Shown here one piece after another: positions 37,413 through 49,891 of a stretch of 64,000 bases of DNA (position 1 is its first letter; each line of letters starts with the position of its first letter). A model generated the notes under the pieces. That model had not been told where the DNA came from and did no database searches. It saw nothing but the letters and a program-made list of their open reading frames with translations. Origin of the DNA: Macrotrachela quadricornifera (Eukaryota; Rotifera; Eurotatoria; Philodinida; Philodinidae); the NCBI GenBank assembly GCA_022393335.1, contig JAJEKB010021268.1, positions 556,069 to 620,068 of the forward strand. Reading direction: 5' to 3'. The position numbers and the translations under genes were made by a program.

Positions 37413-37800
37413 AATTTGAAGTTTTACCAAAATAAAGATCTCAACTAGACTAGTCTGCATGAAGACACTCAGAATTTTTAGACAAAGTTTCGTCGTAATA
37501 TAATACTTCTCAAAATGTGTATTCTATATGGGAAAGAACCTATATAATGTAATCGCTCTATCTTGACGAAACTTTGTCTAAAACTTCTGAGTTTCTTCAT
37601 ACAGACAAGCAGAGGTGCAGAATCTACCGTAAAAATAAAATTTTTCTCCTATCAGTCAATCGCGCAGATAGATAGATTTTACACTTCTGACACATATGTT
37701 TCAAAAATTTTCCCCGACCAATAGGTCGCGCATACGGATAGATTCTGCACCTCTGTAGGCATGTCCAGATGAGATTTTTATTTTGGCAAAACTTCAGATT
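37413..37800. mobile_element. Foldback/MITE-like element, host of a nested insertion
   Basis: The outer ends are inverted: TGAAGTTTTACCAAAATAAA at the left, against the mirror of TTTATTTTGGCAAAACTTCA at the right. A second internal inverted pair (AGACAAAGTTTCGTCG against CGACGAAACTTTGTCT) lies in the centre. The right arm is split by the nested element at 37610-37755. Removing it restores arm symmetry (CTTCAT-CAGAC…GAGAT on both sides). No coding sequence. Confidence 0.75.
37610..37755. mobile_element. Nested 146-bp miniature element (hAT-like ends)
   Basis: The ends are CAGAGGTGCAGAATCTACC and the mirror of GATAGATTCTGCACCTCTG, 17 of 18 bases matching at the tips. CAG…CTG termini are typical of hAT elements. 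The 8-base flanks (cagacaag / taggcatg) agree at only 5 of 8 positions, so the target duplication is weak or eroded. The internal sequence has its own GCGCAGATAGATAGA / GCGCATACGGATAGA partial repeats. Confidence 0.7.
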
Positions 37801-39798
37801 AAAAGCCCAATTTTTGTTTTTTTTGAAGCATGCTGTTCCTCAAAGGAATTTTTAAAAATGTGAGGCTGTGGGTAAAGATAACAATTTCTGTTCGACATTC
37901 TCACCCTCACCTACCGTGCAATAAAAGATATTAAAATTCGAAAAAAAACGCGTCCAGGTTGACTTTCAAAAGTTATAAAAGCATTATTTACTTAATAAAC
38001 TTTTCGTTAACTGTAATTGTACAATTTTTTACTGATATCAGTAAAGGAATAACTTATCAAAAAAGAAATTATCTACTAATCAAAATTTAATTATTTGCTG
38101 ATCATATTTTGACTTAATTATTGACATTCGAAATTATTTACTGCGCAAAAAATATATATCTACTGATTAAAAAGTAACGATCATTTGATAAGAAAAATAC
38201 TGATCATTTAAATAGGATCCGTATAAATATAATATTCAACATTAGCATGACAAAAACATATTTTTGATTATAATTTTAGTTAAATTAGTGCAACTTTTAT
38301 CTGTGGTTCCTTATGGATAAAATTTCGATGAAAAAATAAATTTTATAACGTATGTTTTCATGCTACTTATGAATATCATACTTATTCTACACAAATATTT
38401 ACTTTCAATAGTCAAAATTTCAAAATATTATCCATTATCAAATATTTTCTATGTAAATTATCTTTATTAAATACTTTTATTAAGAATAAAAATGTCAAAT
38501 TCTGATTTAACTCATTCATACTATTATATCAGTTATAATTGTCAAGCTGAAAGATAATCAATGAGAGACAAGGAATAATCCATGGTAAAATAGTCAACTT
38601 CTGTTCAATAAAAGTCTTCTGCTTTCATTCAATATTCATTATAATTATATACACTAACGAAAACGAATGAATGACATAAGCATACTCGAGAGATTTTTAA
38701 ACAGATTAGATTTATGAAAATCAGCCTTCTGTAGATCTTTGAGAGTAATTAAATACTATTAGAATTATTACCATAAAAGAAAGAACAGAAAGCATATTGG
38801 CCTAAATCTATAGATAAAAGTTGAAATTTATTGAGAGAAATCAAGATAAATAAATACTCTCATTTTATAACTGAATTATATTGAAATAAAAATATAAAAT
38901 AGTTTAAAAGATAGTTTTATTTAAAATTATTTGAAACAATTTGTCATATCATTTTATTGATAGAAGCGATATAGTAATCACATCATATTGTTCATTGATT
39001 GAATGTCAATATTAGAAACTAGAATTCACATCTATTTATCAATAATTTTTTAAACAAAAAATAAAATCTGTATTATTTATACAATATAATTAATCAACGT
39101 CTTTTTTTTCTCAATATTTTCTATTATCAAGATAAAATATATTTATTATTTCTCTGTCTATTTAAGCCTCATATAGCCTAAGATTGGTTAAAATGATATT
39201 GAAATGATTAATAGATATATTTCAATCACAAAATAAAATAAAAATATTTTCTTAAAAACAAATTTACTTTATTCAAATGCATAATCAATAAGTATTAATT
39301 ATGTGTTACGAATCAGTGAGCTGTATGTCAATACAGACAGAAAAGGTCGTTTATCAATGTATCTTATTATATGACTAAATGACAAATCAAAAACGATGCT
39401 TATCATAATAAACCTTACAATATCAAATTTTTTTTTCTTAGCTTATATCAAATCAGTGATATGATATATAATATATTTTGACAGTTACCTTCTTCATTTA
39501 AATGAATAACTAAGGAAAAGATATAAAAGCATATTAAACATTTAGTTTGAGTAAAATGAATAAATGCGATTATTTTATAATTTAATAATGAAAAAAGAAG
39601 TGTAACGTATGCAACTCATAACAAAATTTAAGGCCTCTTCCTCGCAACAATCAATCTAAGAATTAAGGATGCTGAAATTAAATGAATTTTTCAGCCATAT
39701 ACTGCGTAGTTAATGAGAGATATCCATCAAACAAGGGTTGAGAAAAAAGATATTTCGTCTGCAAAAATTCTCTTTTAATCTTCATTCTATAAATGTAT
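37801..39798. other. Intergenic A+T-rich DNA
   Basis: No supported gene or element is seen. Several short repeats of TTATTTACT/CTACTGATTA occur at 37990-38200, possibly a decayed tandem array. Confidence 0.4.
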
Positions 39799-40044
39799 AT
39801 ATTTTTTTTGTTTGAAAGAGCATGTCAGAATGCAGCGCTTATGAGAGCCCTTCTTTTTTTTTTTATAAATTCCTATCTTTTAAGCGGAGAAAAAGTTCAG
39901 CAAATTCAATCACACAGAAAATTCTCTCAAAATGGCACTCATTTTCTAATAGTGCTTTTCAATACAATAGTAACAAAGCTTTATTAAAAAGTGGAGCTCC
40001 AAAGATCCTGTAGTTTTCATGCTCTTTCAAACAAAAAAAGAATA
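39799..40044. mobile_element. Short inverted-repeat (MITE-like) element
   Basis: The ends are ATTTTTTTTGTTTGAAAGAGCATG at the left and its mirror (catgctctttcaaacaaaaaaagaat) at the right, about 25 bases with few mismatches, bounding some 245 bases of non-coding DNA. No target duplication can be fixed because the flanks are AT-rich. Two overlapping open frames inside are consequences of the terminal sequence, not genes. Confidence 0.6.
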
Positions 40045-40493
40045 TTTGAATTAGAATAATACTATGATAGAATGCTGTTTCAGATGCGCAAAGTCGCCGA
40101 GTGAAAAAGACATTTGTAGTAAAACTGTTGTATCTCTTATCAAAGCACGAGAAATGGAGCTAGAATTTTTAATATTGCTCGGATAACTCATTTTCAGATC
40201 AATACAATGTATTACGACAAAAATCACGTTTTAACAAGGTGACAAAACGAAATCGATGAGTAACTTCATTTTGAGAGGAGGAGGAAGAGGAAGAACCTTT
40301 AATTAATTTTCTTAGATTATTGTTATAAAGACGAATGAATTTATTTTAAATGACATATTTACCGTGAACAATTATTATATACGAATATAAATTGAATAGA
40401 TGGTCTTATTTTATAAAACACAAATTTATTTAATATAAATCTAACATTATTATAAAAACATTAAAATAACACTTTACAAGAAAAAAGAATTAA

Positions 40494-40672
40494 TTAATTC
40501 TGTGTAATAGAATTAAAACTATTATTAACATTAAAATTNNNNNNNNNNTGGAGCTAATTTTCGACAAGGACGAACTTGAATTGGTCCATATTGTTTTACA
40601 TTTGGTGATGAAGATGCTTCAAAATCATTTATTTCCATTGATAAATTATGATATTCAGTTGTATATGATCGA
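40494..40672 (-). CDS. Orphan last exon of an unknown gene, interrupted by a gap
   Basis: The minus strand has an acceptor (CTATAG) at 40673, then a coding-like exon: SYTTEYHNLSMEINDFEASS, continuing SPNVKQYGPIQVRPCRKLAP up to the 10-N gap. Beyond the gap it reads NFNVNNSFNSITQN with TAA at 40494-40496. The frame across the gap is unverified. No upstream exon is apparent before the PRPS gene at 42027, so the rest of the gene lies in an unusually long intron, is elsewhere, or is lost. No domain is recognised. Confidence 0.45.
40539..40548. other. Assembly gap (10 N)
   Basis: Ten N inside the orphan exon described above. Confidence 0.97.
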
Positions 40673-42026
40673 CTATAGTTAATAATTGTAAGAGTTGAAG
40701 ATGTATTTCAGTATATATATACTAGTCGTTTATAAAGTTAATATGACCGTACCCTTGAAGGTGCAAGATATTGAAAGTAAAATGAAAAGAAATCAACCTT
40801 CTCGTAATAATATTAAAATATACGATGAATGACGATATAATCAAACGTTTGTGACATACGAATAACTAGTTTATATAAATGAAAAGGCCATTTTCATAAA
40901 GGTAATTTAGAAGGAACGTTTATTTTTGCATGTAATCAATATTAGGATTGATGGTCAAGATAAACTTTTGATCTATTTATCTATTAATCATATATATTAA
41001 TTAATAGTTGATAATCAATTTGAAATATTATAATTAATTTGTTCTGAAAATTTAAGAGCATAAATAGAATTCTTTTTTTAAATTATAAATGAACTTGTGA
41101 TATTTATTTTTAATTAAATTAATGTTACACTTTTTTTATGAGAAAATCAGCAAAATAGATTCGATGTGATCAATTATATTATAGCGTTGAAAATTAAATA
41201 GAGTTGATATATAGAAGAATAAAGACTAATTTAAACATGAATTTTTTTTAGTGCCATTAATCTCTTAAAGAATCCAAAAAATCAGACATCATCGCAGTTT
41301 ATTGCCTTGTTTATCGACTTCATTGATTTTACATTGGAGGTTGTATATTTCCAATTGAGGATATTATTAGGTGTCCGCAATAATCAAATCGTTACTTGAT
41401 GAGTTTAAACAATAAATAAAGTTTATCATGGTGTGACTTTTACAAATTTTCAGATTGTAACTAACTCATATACTTTAAATATTGATCTCATCAAAAATTC
41501 GAACAGATAGATATCATGAGTATATTTCTTTCACTAATAACTTTTACAAGTTTCTAACATATTTTAATGAAAGTTTTGCAAAAAAAAATTTGTTTTAATA
41601 AGCATATTTTATAGTCAATATAAATTTCTGATTTACATTAAGAATTTATAGTAAATATTACTTTTGTTTGTATATTCAGATTAATAATACTAGTTAAATT
41701 CGAATGATTTTTTTTTTCTTTCATATTTTATGATAATTGTTATCAAGACCTACTCTATGATGAATATTAACATTCACTCATTCAAGCATTAGTTTTTTCT
41801 ATGTTTAGTAAAGCAACGAAGACAATAGTTTGATGAACATGCAAACGAAAAAAAAAAACAAAAATAATCATACGAAACGAAAACAGGTTATAGAAAAAAA
41901 AACTGTGATACTTTAATGAACTACAAATATACTATGTATGTGCGCTCTGATCATATACAAAAAAAAAAGGAAAGACAGAAACAAATCTTTTATCACAATG
42001 AATTGTTTTCTTTTTAAATGATATTT
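40673..42026. other. Intergenic
   Basis: No further exon of the orphan gene was found on the minus strand. The last hundred bases are the 3' flank of PRPS. Confidence 0.4.
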
Positions 42027-43897
<1,871 letters not shown>

Positions 43898-45343
43898 CTC
43901 GGTAAAAGATGTAATTGGTAGTAGTAGCAGCAGTAGTAATAATCTTTACAGAGAGAGAAAAGAAAAGACACATTTCTAATCCGCATAATTCACGTACTAT
44001 ATTGTTTTTTTCCTTTTTTCTTTTCTTTAGAATTAATTGAATATAAGATTCATATAAAGGTCATAGAAAAATGTAACATTTACCTCTAAAAAAAGCAGAA
44101 TGTGTCAGATTTTTCTTATGTCTACTTCTACTTTCCGGTTTATTTTGACAAACATCACGCAAGTTTCCATATGAAAAACAAACAAAATCGTTTCCGTTTT
44201 TTTTCTATTCTACAGAGCAAAATATATTCTAATAGAAAGAAAAAAAAATGATATAGCCTAGTAAATATCACCAGTCTAATAAAGATATATATCACAGCAC
44301 TGATAAGATCAACCAGTTGATGTCTAAAAAAACTACTGCCTACAAAAACAAAAACACCCTAGTTCTGTTGCTCTCTTGACGAGAAGAAAAAAAAAGAAAA
44401 AGAAAACATGCCTTCTTTTTTTCTTCGATTGGCAGCTTGAAAATGAAAAAAAAACAAAATGGGGAGACGTTTGAGATCCAAATCTGTTTGATTGGTTTCT
44501 TTATAAATTATTATTAGTCTAAATAGTGTGAAAAAAATTATCCAATTAAATATTAAAAATAAGATCATGTCTAATGAAAACTTTTTCATGTAATTAAAAA
44601 TCAATATTACACACAATTTTTATAAAATTTTCTTTTTTTTTTATATTCTATTAAAATGTAAATCATAGAGGGCGATATTTATCGTTGTAAAAAAAAACAA
44701 ATCTTTTCTTTAGAAAATTTACTATTGATTGAATTAAAAAAAAAATTGTAAACATTTACAAAACTTAATCCCATATTTATTAATGCAGCGCGAAACAAAG
44801 TATTTATGTAATCCTGCACGACTTTTTTTTTTGTTTTTTCTTTCTTTCTTTCTTTTTTTCTTCCTCCTTTCTAGGTGTCTAGATCGAAATTTCAAGTTTT
44901 CTGATCGAATTATCTCTAAAACAGAAAATTTTGATTCAAACGTGGAATAAAAATATCGAGATCGAACCGCGAAAATTTAGTTTCAGCTTATTATAACGAA
45001 CTTTCGTTTGATGGCAGATAGGGTCAAGAAAAGACGAATTTTTGTGAATTTTAATTTTTTTTCAATATTATAAATTGTCAATTTCTAGATAATCGATATT
45101 CTCATTATTCAATTTCGACAAGCTGACTGATTGAAATGTAACTAATTTCGCTATACTAACAGATAAAAAAACCTAAAATCAGTCAGCTATAAATATTTTT
45201 TCAAGAAATTTGATTGATCTTTACTGACCCAAAATCATTTTTTGACATCTCGATTTCTCTGTTTCGCACTCTGTTTTATAGTCAAGTGAAACTCGAGTAC
45301 TATCTAGTTATTATTTTCAAAATTAACATTTAACATGAATTTA
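43898..45343. other. 5' region of PRPS and 3' flank of next gene
   Basis: The first 200 bases upstream of the PRPS start contain pyrimidine tracts and are the likely promoter. Mixed-purine homopolymer runs lie near 44380-44400 and 44820-44860. A weak inverted pair (GCGCGAAACA at 44788 and TGTTTCGCAC at 45263) was considered as an element but not accepted. Confidence 0.4.
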
Positions 45344-45895
45344 TTAAAATTTATGTAATTTTTTTCTTATTGATGGTATATAACGTGTTTCATCAAATCG
45401 ACTAACATATGATGGATGTTGTCGTCTTCGTTGTTGTCTTTCAATTTTATTTTGTTCTTGTTGACGTTTTTTAAATTCTTCAAATTTTTTTTCTTCATCT
45501 GCTTGTGCTGCTTGAGCTTGTTGAAATTGTTTACGATGAAAAAAATTATTTTGTTTACTAACATATTCATTACAAGCTAACATAGAATTTAATTCAGAAA
45601 GAATATCTTCATCAAGTTTTATATTATTAGAAGATATATTTGATATTGTTGTACGTGAAGTTTTATTTAATATATAAGGAAATAATTTTTTATCATTAAA
45701 ATTAACTTTTGGAATAAAACGATGACGACGTAATGTTTGAGTTAGTTTTAATGAATTTATTGATTGAAGTTTATCATCATTCATAAATGGATTATCAATA
45801 TCATTGACAAATGTTTCTCGATCACAAATAAGAAGAAGATCATTATTACAAAACCATCCAATATGATCATTATATTCTATTTCAATATATGACAT
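45344..45895 (-). CDS. Single-exon 183-residue protein, unknown
   Basis: An uninterrupted frame from MSYIEIEYNDHIGWFCNNDL to IRKKLHKF. The N-terminal half is mixed and could be globular, with acidic patches (DIDNPFMNDD, LDEDILSEL). From about residue 118 it turns into a highly charged helix (FQQAQAAQADEEKKFEEFKK then QEQNKIERQQRRRQ), probably a coiled coil, and it ends in a conserved-looking basic tail (HPSYVSRFDETRYIPSIRKK). There is no signal peptide or membrane segment. I recognise no family. Its length, coding-like composition and lack of Lys/Asn homopolymer runs argue for a real gene; another frame over its C-terminal half is a shadow. It lies 0.5 kb from, and on the same strand as, the fucosyltransferase-like gene. 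Confidence 0.72.
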   Translation of the reverse strand: MSYIEIEYNDHIGWFCNNDLLLICDRETFVNDIDNPFMNDDKLQSINSLKLTQTLRRHRFIPKVNFNDKKLFPYILNKTSRTTISNISSNNIKLDEDILSELNSMLACNEYVSKQNNFFHRKQFQQAQAAQADEEKKFEEFKKRQQEQNKIERQQRRRQHPSYVSRFDETRYIPSIRKKLHKF

Positions 45896-46430
45896 TAAAG
45901 ATTTAAATAAACAGTTGTCATGGTAAATAAAAACTAAATTAATATATTTTCATTTATATTATTTTATTTTTTTATAATAAAAATAAGCAAATATATTGAA
46001 TTATAAACCGAAATTTTTTTTGTTGATACATTACAGTTAATTTTCGTTTTTCTGTTCATCATCTTTACAATTATGAACTTTTTTCTTATATAAAAATAAT
46101 AATAAAAAAGGAACTAATTATTTTTATCCTTATTGTCATTTATTGTATTATATTCAATGTGAGAATTAGACCTTAAAATTAATCTTAATCATTAAATTTT
46201 TTTCCAAATGATTGATTATTTTATTTAATAGTTGAATGATTTAATATCCTAATTATTTCATCTATGTAGTTTATTGATCATTTTAATCTTAGTATATTAA
46301 TAGAATGCAAAAATAGTGATTTATTAAAAAAAAAATTTTATAATTAAAATGTTTTAGATGTGAAAATATTACCAGATTATTGTACAATTAGATTTTCATT
46401 GATTTTTTAATAAAATACAAAAAATTAAAA
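45896..46430. other. Intergenic
   Basis: Short gap between two minus-strand genes: promoter side of the 183-residue gene and 3' flank of the fucosyltransferase-like gene. No motif is recognised. Confidence 0.45.
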
Positions 46431-47612
46431 TTAATTCATTTTTCTTATTTTATTTGATCTTTCATCATATATATATAATTCTTCATTTGGTTTTATTCTT
46501 CGATGATTAGCCCATGATGAAAATCCACTTTTTGATAAAATTGATGTTTGACATTCACCTAATAGATAAAAATCAGCAAGAACTTTAAGAAATCCATCAC
46601 ATATAATTGATGAATGTCGATCAAATCGATCAATATGTAAAATTGGACCAATAATAGTCATTGAAGAATTTGGATAATGTTTTAAAACATTTGTTACCTC
46701 TTGACTACTATCAGATGTAACAAATATAAATCTTGAAGATTTTTTTAATAAATATTTATCAACAAAATCTAACATTATTCTTGTTGTATTCATTCTATTA
46801 GTAAAAGCGTGATCATATGGATTTGTTGGATTTTTACCAACACGAATATGTAAACAAATAAGATGTTTATAATAAGACATAGATAATATTGAATCAACTT
46901 TTTTTCGAACAATAGTAGTAGGTTTAAAAAGAATTTCAAAAATAAAAGAAAATAATGTGTGCATTGTAGCATGAGATACAGATATTTGACCAAGTAATTT
47001 TCGAGTTTTATTTAACATATAAGGATTACGAAGAGCTGGTGTCATATAATCAGCATTAGTTGATATAGATACATCATCATATAATGACCAAATTTGAATA
47101 AAATCTTTTGATTTAATTAAATTTGATATTTCATTTCGATATGATATTTGCCATGAACGCATTGTATTAATATATAATCGACTACGATTTTTTGATTGAT
47201 TATGTTGAATATATGTCCAATTAATTAAATTAGGTTGAAGTACTTTTAATATTTCACAAGGATAATTCATATCAATCATAAAACGACGATTAGTTAATAA
47301 AGCAAGAATATAAACAGATATAATTCCACGTAATCGATCACCCCATCCACCACAAAATGATTTACATGAATAAATCATTGTTTTATCTGATAAATGATTT
47401 GTTTTAAATGCTGTTATATTTAATAATAAATTATATTTTTTATATAATTTAACAAGACGTTCATTATTTCGTGTTAATAATCTCCATGGTTCTATTAAAA
47501 TATTAGTTGGATCTGGAGAAATTCGTTTAAATGTTAATTCATGAATAAAATAAAATATTATCAATACACATGATATGTTAATAATACAAATCAAAGTAAG
47601 ATACCAACGCAT
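46431..47612 (-). CDS. Fucosyltransferase-like type II membrane glycosyltransferase
   Basis: A single exon encoding 393 residues from MRWYLTLICIINISCVLIIF. The frame is open upstream to 47756, but the chosen Met directly precedes the hydrophobic anchor (residues 4-24) typical of Golgi type II enzymes. Residues about 75-105 read MIYSCKSFCGGWGDRLRGII then SVYILALLTNRRFMIDM, the glycine-rich N-terminal motif of fucosyltransferase-like families. About 265-275 read LICLHIRVGKNPTNP, the HxRxG motif that binds GDP-fucose in GT11/GT23/GT37-type folds. A third block, FIFVTSDSSQEV, and the C-terminal GECQTSILSKSGFSSWA match the later conserved motifs. It probably transfers fucose onto glycans in the Golgi lumen; the linkage is unknown. 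The absence of introns is unusual beside its neighbours. Confidence is good for GT-B glycosyltransferase, moderate for fucose. Confidence 0.78.
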   Translation of the reverse strand: MRWYLTLICIINISCVLIIFYFIHELTFKRISPDPTNILIEPWRLLTRNNERLVKLYKKYNLLLNITAFKTNHLSDKTMIYSCKSFCGGWGDRLRGIISVYILALLTNRRFMIDMNYPCEILKVLQPNLINWTYIQHNQSKNRSRLYINTMRSWQISYRNEISNLIKSKDFIQIWSLYDDVSISTNADYMTPALRNPYMLNKTRKLLGQISVSHATMHTLFSFIFEILFKPTTIVRKKVDSILSMSYYKHLICLHIRVGKNPTNPYDHAFTNRMNTTRIMLDFVDKYLLKKSSRFIFVTSDSSQEVTNVLKHYPNSSMTIIGPILHIDRFDRHSSIICDGFLKVLADFYLLGECQTSILSKSGFSSWANHRRIKPNEELYIYDERSNKIRKMN

Positions 47613-48937
47613 AACTACATAAAAAATCACAAAATGTAGAGAAAAAAAAAAGCCTCCATTTTGATTTATATGCAAAGTAAAAGAAAGAGAAGAATACGAA
47701 AAATTTATACATCTATTAAGTTGCTGGATTTCTTTTTCTTTTTTTTGTTCTACCATTTACTGTGCAAATATTTTAAAAGAAACCAAATATATGTTATAAG
47801 AAAATCTTCATAAATGCGTTCGTTTTTCTTTTCTCTTAAAGAAATTGTTGTTTAATAATTTCAAGTATGAACTTATTGAAATAAATAAAAATTCTTTTTT
47901 TTTTGTAATGAGTTAAATTATACATATACCGGATGTCCCATAAGTCATGATCAGTTAGCATATGTGAAAAACTTCCTTGAAGGTCAAGGTAAATTCAATA
48001 TACTTTTTTTTATCTGAGAGATGACAGTTGTAAATTTTTATTTGTAAAGACAAAATTCTAAAACATCCTTGCAAGTGTGTTTCTATAGATTATTAGAGAA
48101 ATATTTAGTATTTTTCTACTAGTAGAGAGCAATATATAATGTTTTCCATAGAATTATTTTACTTTTTATAGTTATGATGAACTTTAGATTAGTATAGTCT
48201 CGTTCAAATGCTTTATTAGTATCAGAGATGGGTAAGTCCAACTTGAGAATTGGAAAGTTTTCTTATCGAAATTGGAATCGATGCTATTTCTAACTCTGAT
48301 TCAACTTCGATTGACTTTCTGACTTGTTAGAAGAGAACGAACGAAAATCGATAATGGAAATAAACACACCTATGTTTAGTATTTATGATGGAACAAATAG
48401 ATCTATAGATGACAGTCTACAACAGATATTTCAGTGAATTTGTTTCTTTCAAATTTTTTTTTGATCTTTGTTTTTTCTTTTATATTAAGAAGCATTAATC
48501 TGATTTAAATAGTGATACAGATATTATAAGAGATCAACTGCAAGATATACTGTGGGAAGAGATTCTGTCTATATGTATATTGTTTTTTCTACAATTAAAA
48601 CGCTTTTTCTTCTAGCGAAAATGGATTTTTAATACTCTCCGATATTTTGCATTTGCTGATCTATTGAATTCTCAAATAAATTTCGTTTTCAGAGTTTATC
48701 TTCATCTCAAAAATCTAATTTTAGTAAGAATAACGAAAAAAATATCTGTTCTTTTTATTCAACATAATAGAAAAGATGAACTAATCGTGTCTATCAAAAT
48801 TTAATTTAAAAAAGATGAACGTGAAGAATAAGTCATATTCAAATTTCAAATATACTATCCTGTTAAGTTTGTAAATACTCTTTCCAATGGTGTATATTAT
48901 ATTACGAGAAGAGAGCAGTGTTGCCACCTTCTAAAGT

Positions 48938-49020
48938 CCAAAAAGCAGAAAACAATTTATAAATAGCAGAAAATGGCAGAAATTTCATCGTCGAAAAGCA
49001 GAAAGAAAACAGAAAGCCTA
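48938..49020. repeat. Left subterminal AAGCAGAAA repeat cluster of the hAT element
   Basis: Six or so copies or near-copies of (A)AGCAGAAA, with a matching cluster of about seven at 50113-50206 near the other end. Arrays of short subterminal motifs are where hAT transposases bind. Confidence 0.8.
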
Positions 49021-49727
49021 TTTTTTGTCACATAAACGATTTTTAAACTTGTTCCAGTGTATTAATTAAGAAATTTTACATTAAATTCTCATCTTTATTG
49101 TACAAAATCAAGAAAATAGTGAATCGATAAAAAACTAAGTTATACAAGAACAAGTAATAGACCTACTTAATTGGCGAATAGGATTATTGGGCACATTTTC
49201 TTTTGACTACATATTTTCCATTTGATTTAATAGCTTTTAGTAAATCTTAATTTTCTGATAGACATTTACGCATCTTATTTATGATAAGGAGAAAATTAAA
49301 CGTATTTTTACTTCCGCGCTATAAGTTTTCTTCTCGTACAATTCCATTTATTATATGATAAATGTTTCAATTCTGAGAATGCTGAGTCAACATAAGCATT
49401 GCTACAGGATGGTAAAGACATATAAGAAGCATATGAACTTTTTAAAATTTGATGATTGAAGTGAGAGAAAATATAAACATTCATAACCGGCTGGGTATGA
49501 GAATTTTGTTTACTGTTGAGTTATTCTCATTTAGAATAAGACAAGAACACCAGTAACTATTAGAAATATGTCGAGACTAAAGATTGCGTAACAGAGATGA
49601 AAGATTTTCTTTTCCCAGAATTGCCGAAATTCTATAAGATTTTTTTTGAAAATCGTTCGACTTAAATTCGTCTAGTCATATATAGAATCGAACAGATCAA
49701 CGACAAAAGTGAAAGGTTCAGTTTCGG

Positions 49728-49891
49728 CACGGGAGTAACTAGAAGGGATCGTGTGGGGCGCTGCACCCCTGCTTCTGAAAATTTATTTTTGCTTTGGTCA
49801 AAAAATTGTGTTTTCAGGGATGCTTTGATGCTGAATCTACACGAATGAAGACTTTGCGCCTTCCTGTCTCTGAGACCAACGTACGCCCCTG
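49728..49891. mobile_element. 164-bp hAT-type miniature element nested inside the hAT element
   Basis: It starts CACGGGAGTAACTAGAAGGG and ends (mirrored) CAGGGGCGTACGTTGGTCTC. It is distinctly more GC-rich than its surroundings, and the flanks are agtttcgg (49720-49727) and agtatcgg (49892-49899), 7 of 8 identical. CAGGGGCGTA-type ends are common in animal hAT miniature elements. No coding sequence. Confidence 0.82.

Noticed and set aside
39600..40310. Larger element bounded by CTCTTCCTC / GAGGAAGAG
   Set aside because: The two purine/pyrimidine tracts are not followed by mirrored sequence in the same order; only the inner 39799-40044 pair holds up.
44786..45276. Inverted pair GCGCGAAACA / TGTTTCGCAC as ends of a hAT-type element
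   Set aside because: Only about 10 of 13 bases match, and the 8-base flanks (tattaatg / ttttatag) do not agree.
47613..47756. 48-residue N-terminal extension of the fucosyltransferase-like protein (MVEQKKEKEI…)
   Set aside because: The frame is open, but the extension is Lys- then Phe-rich and precedes a good type II anchor start at 47612; the shorter start fits the family better.
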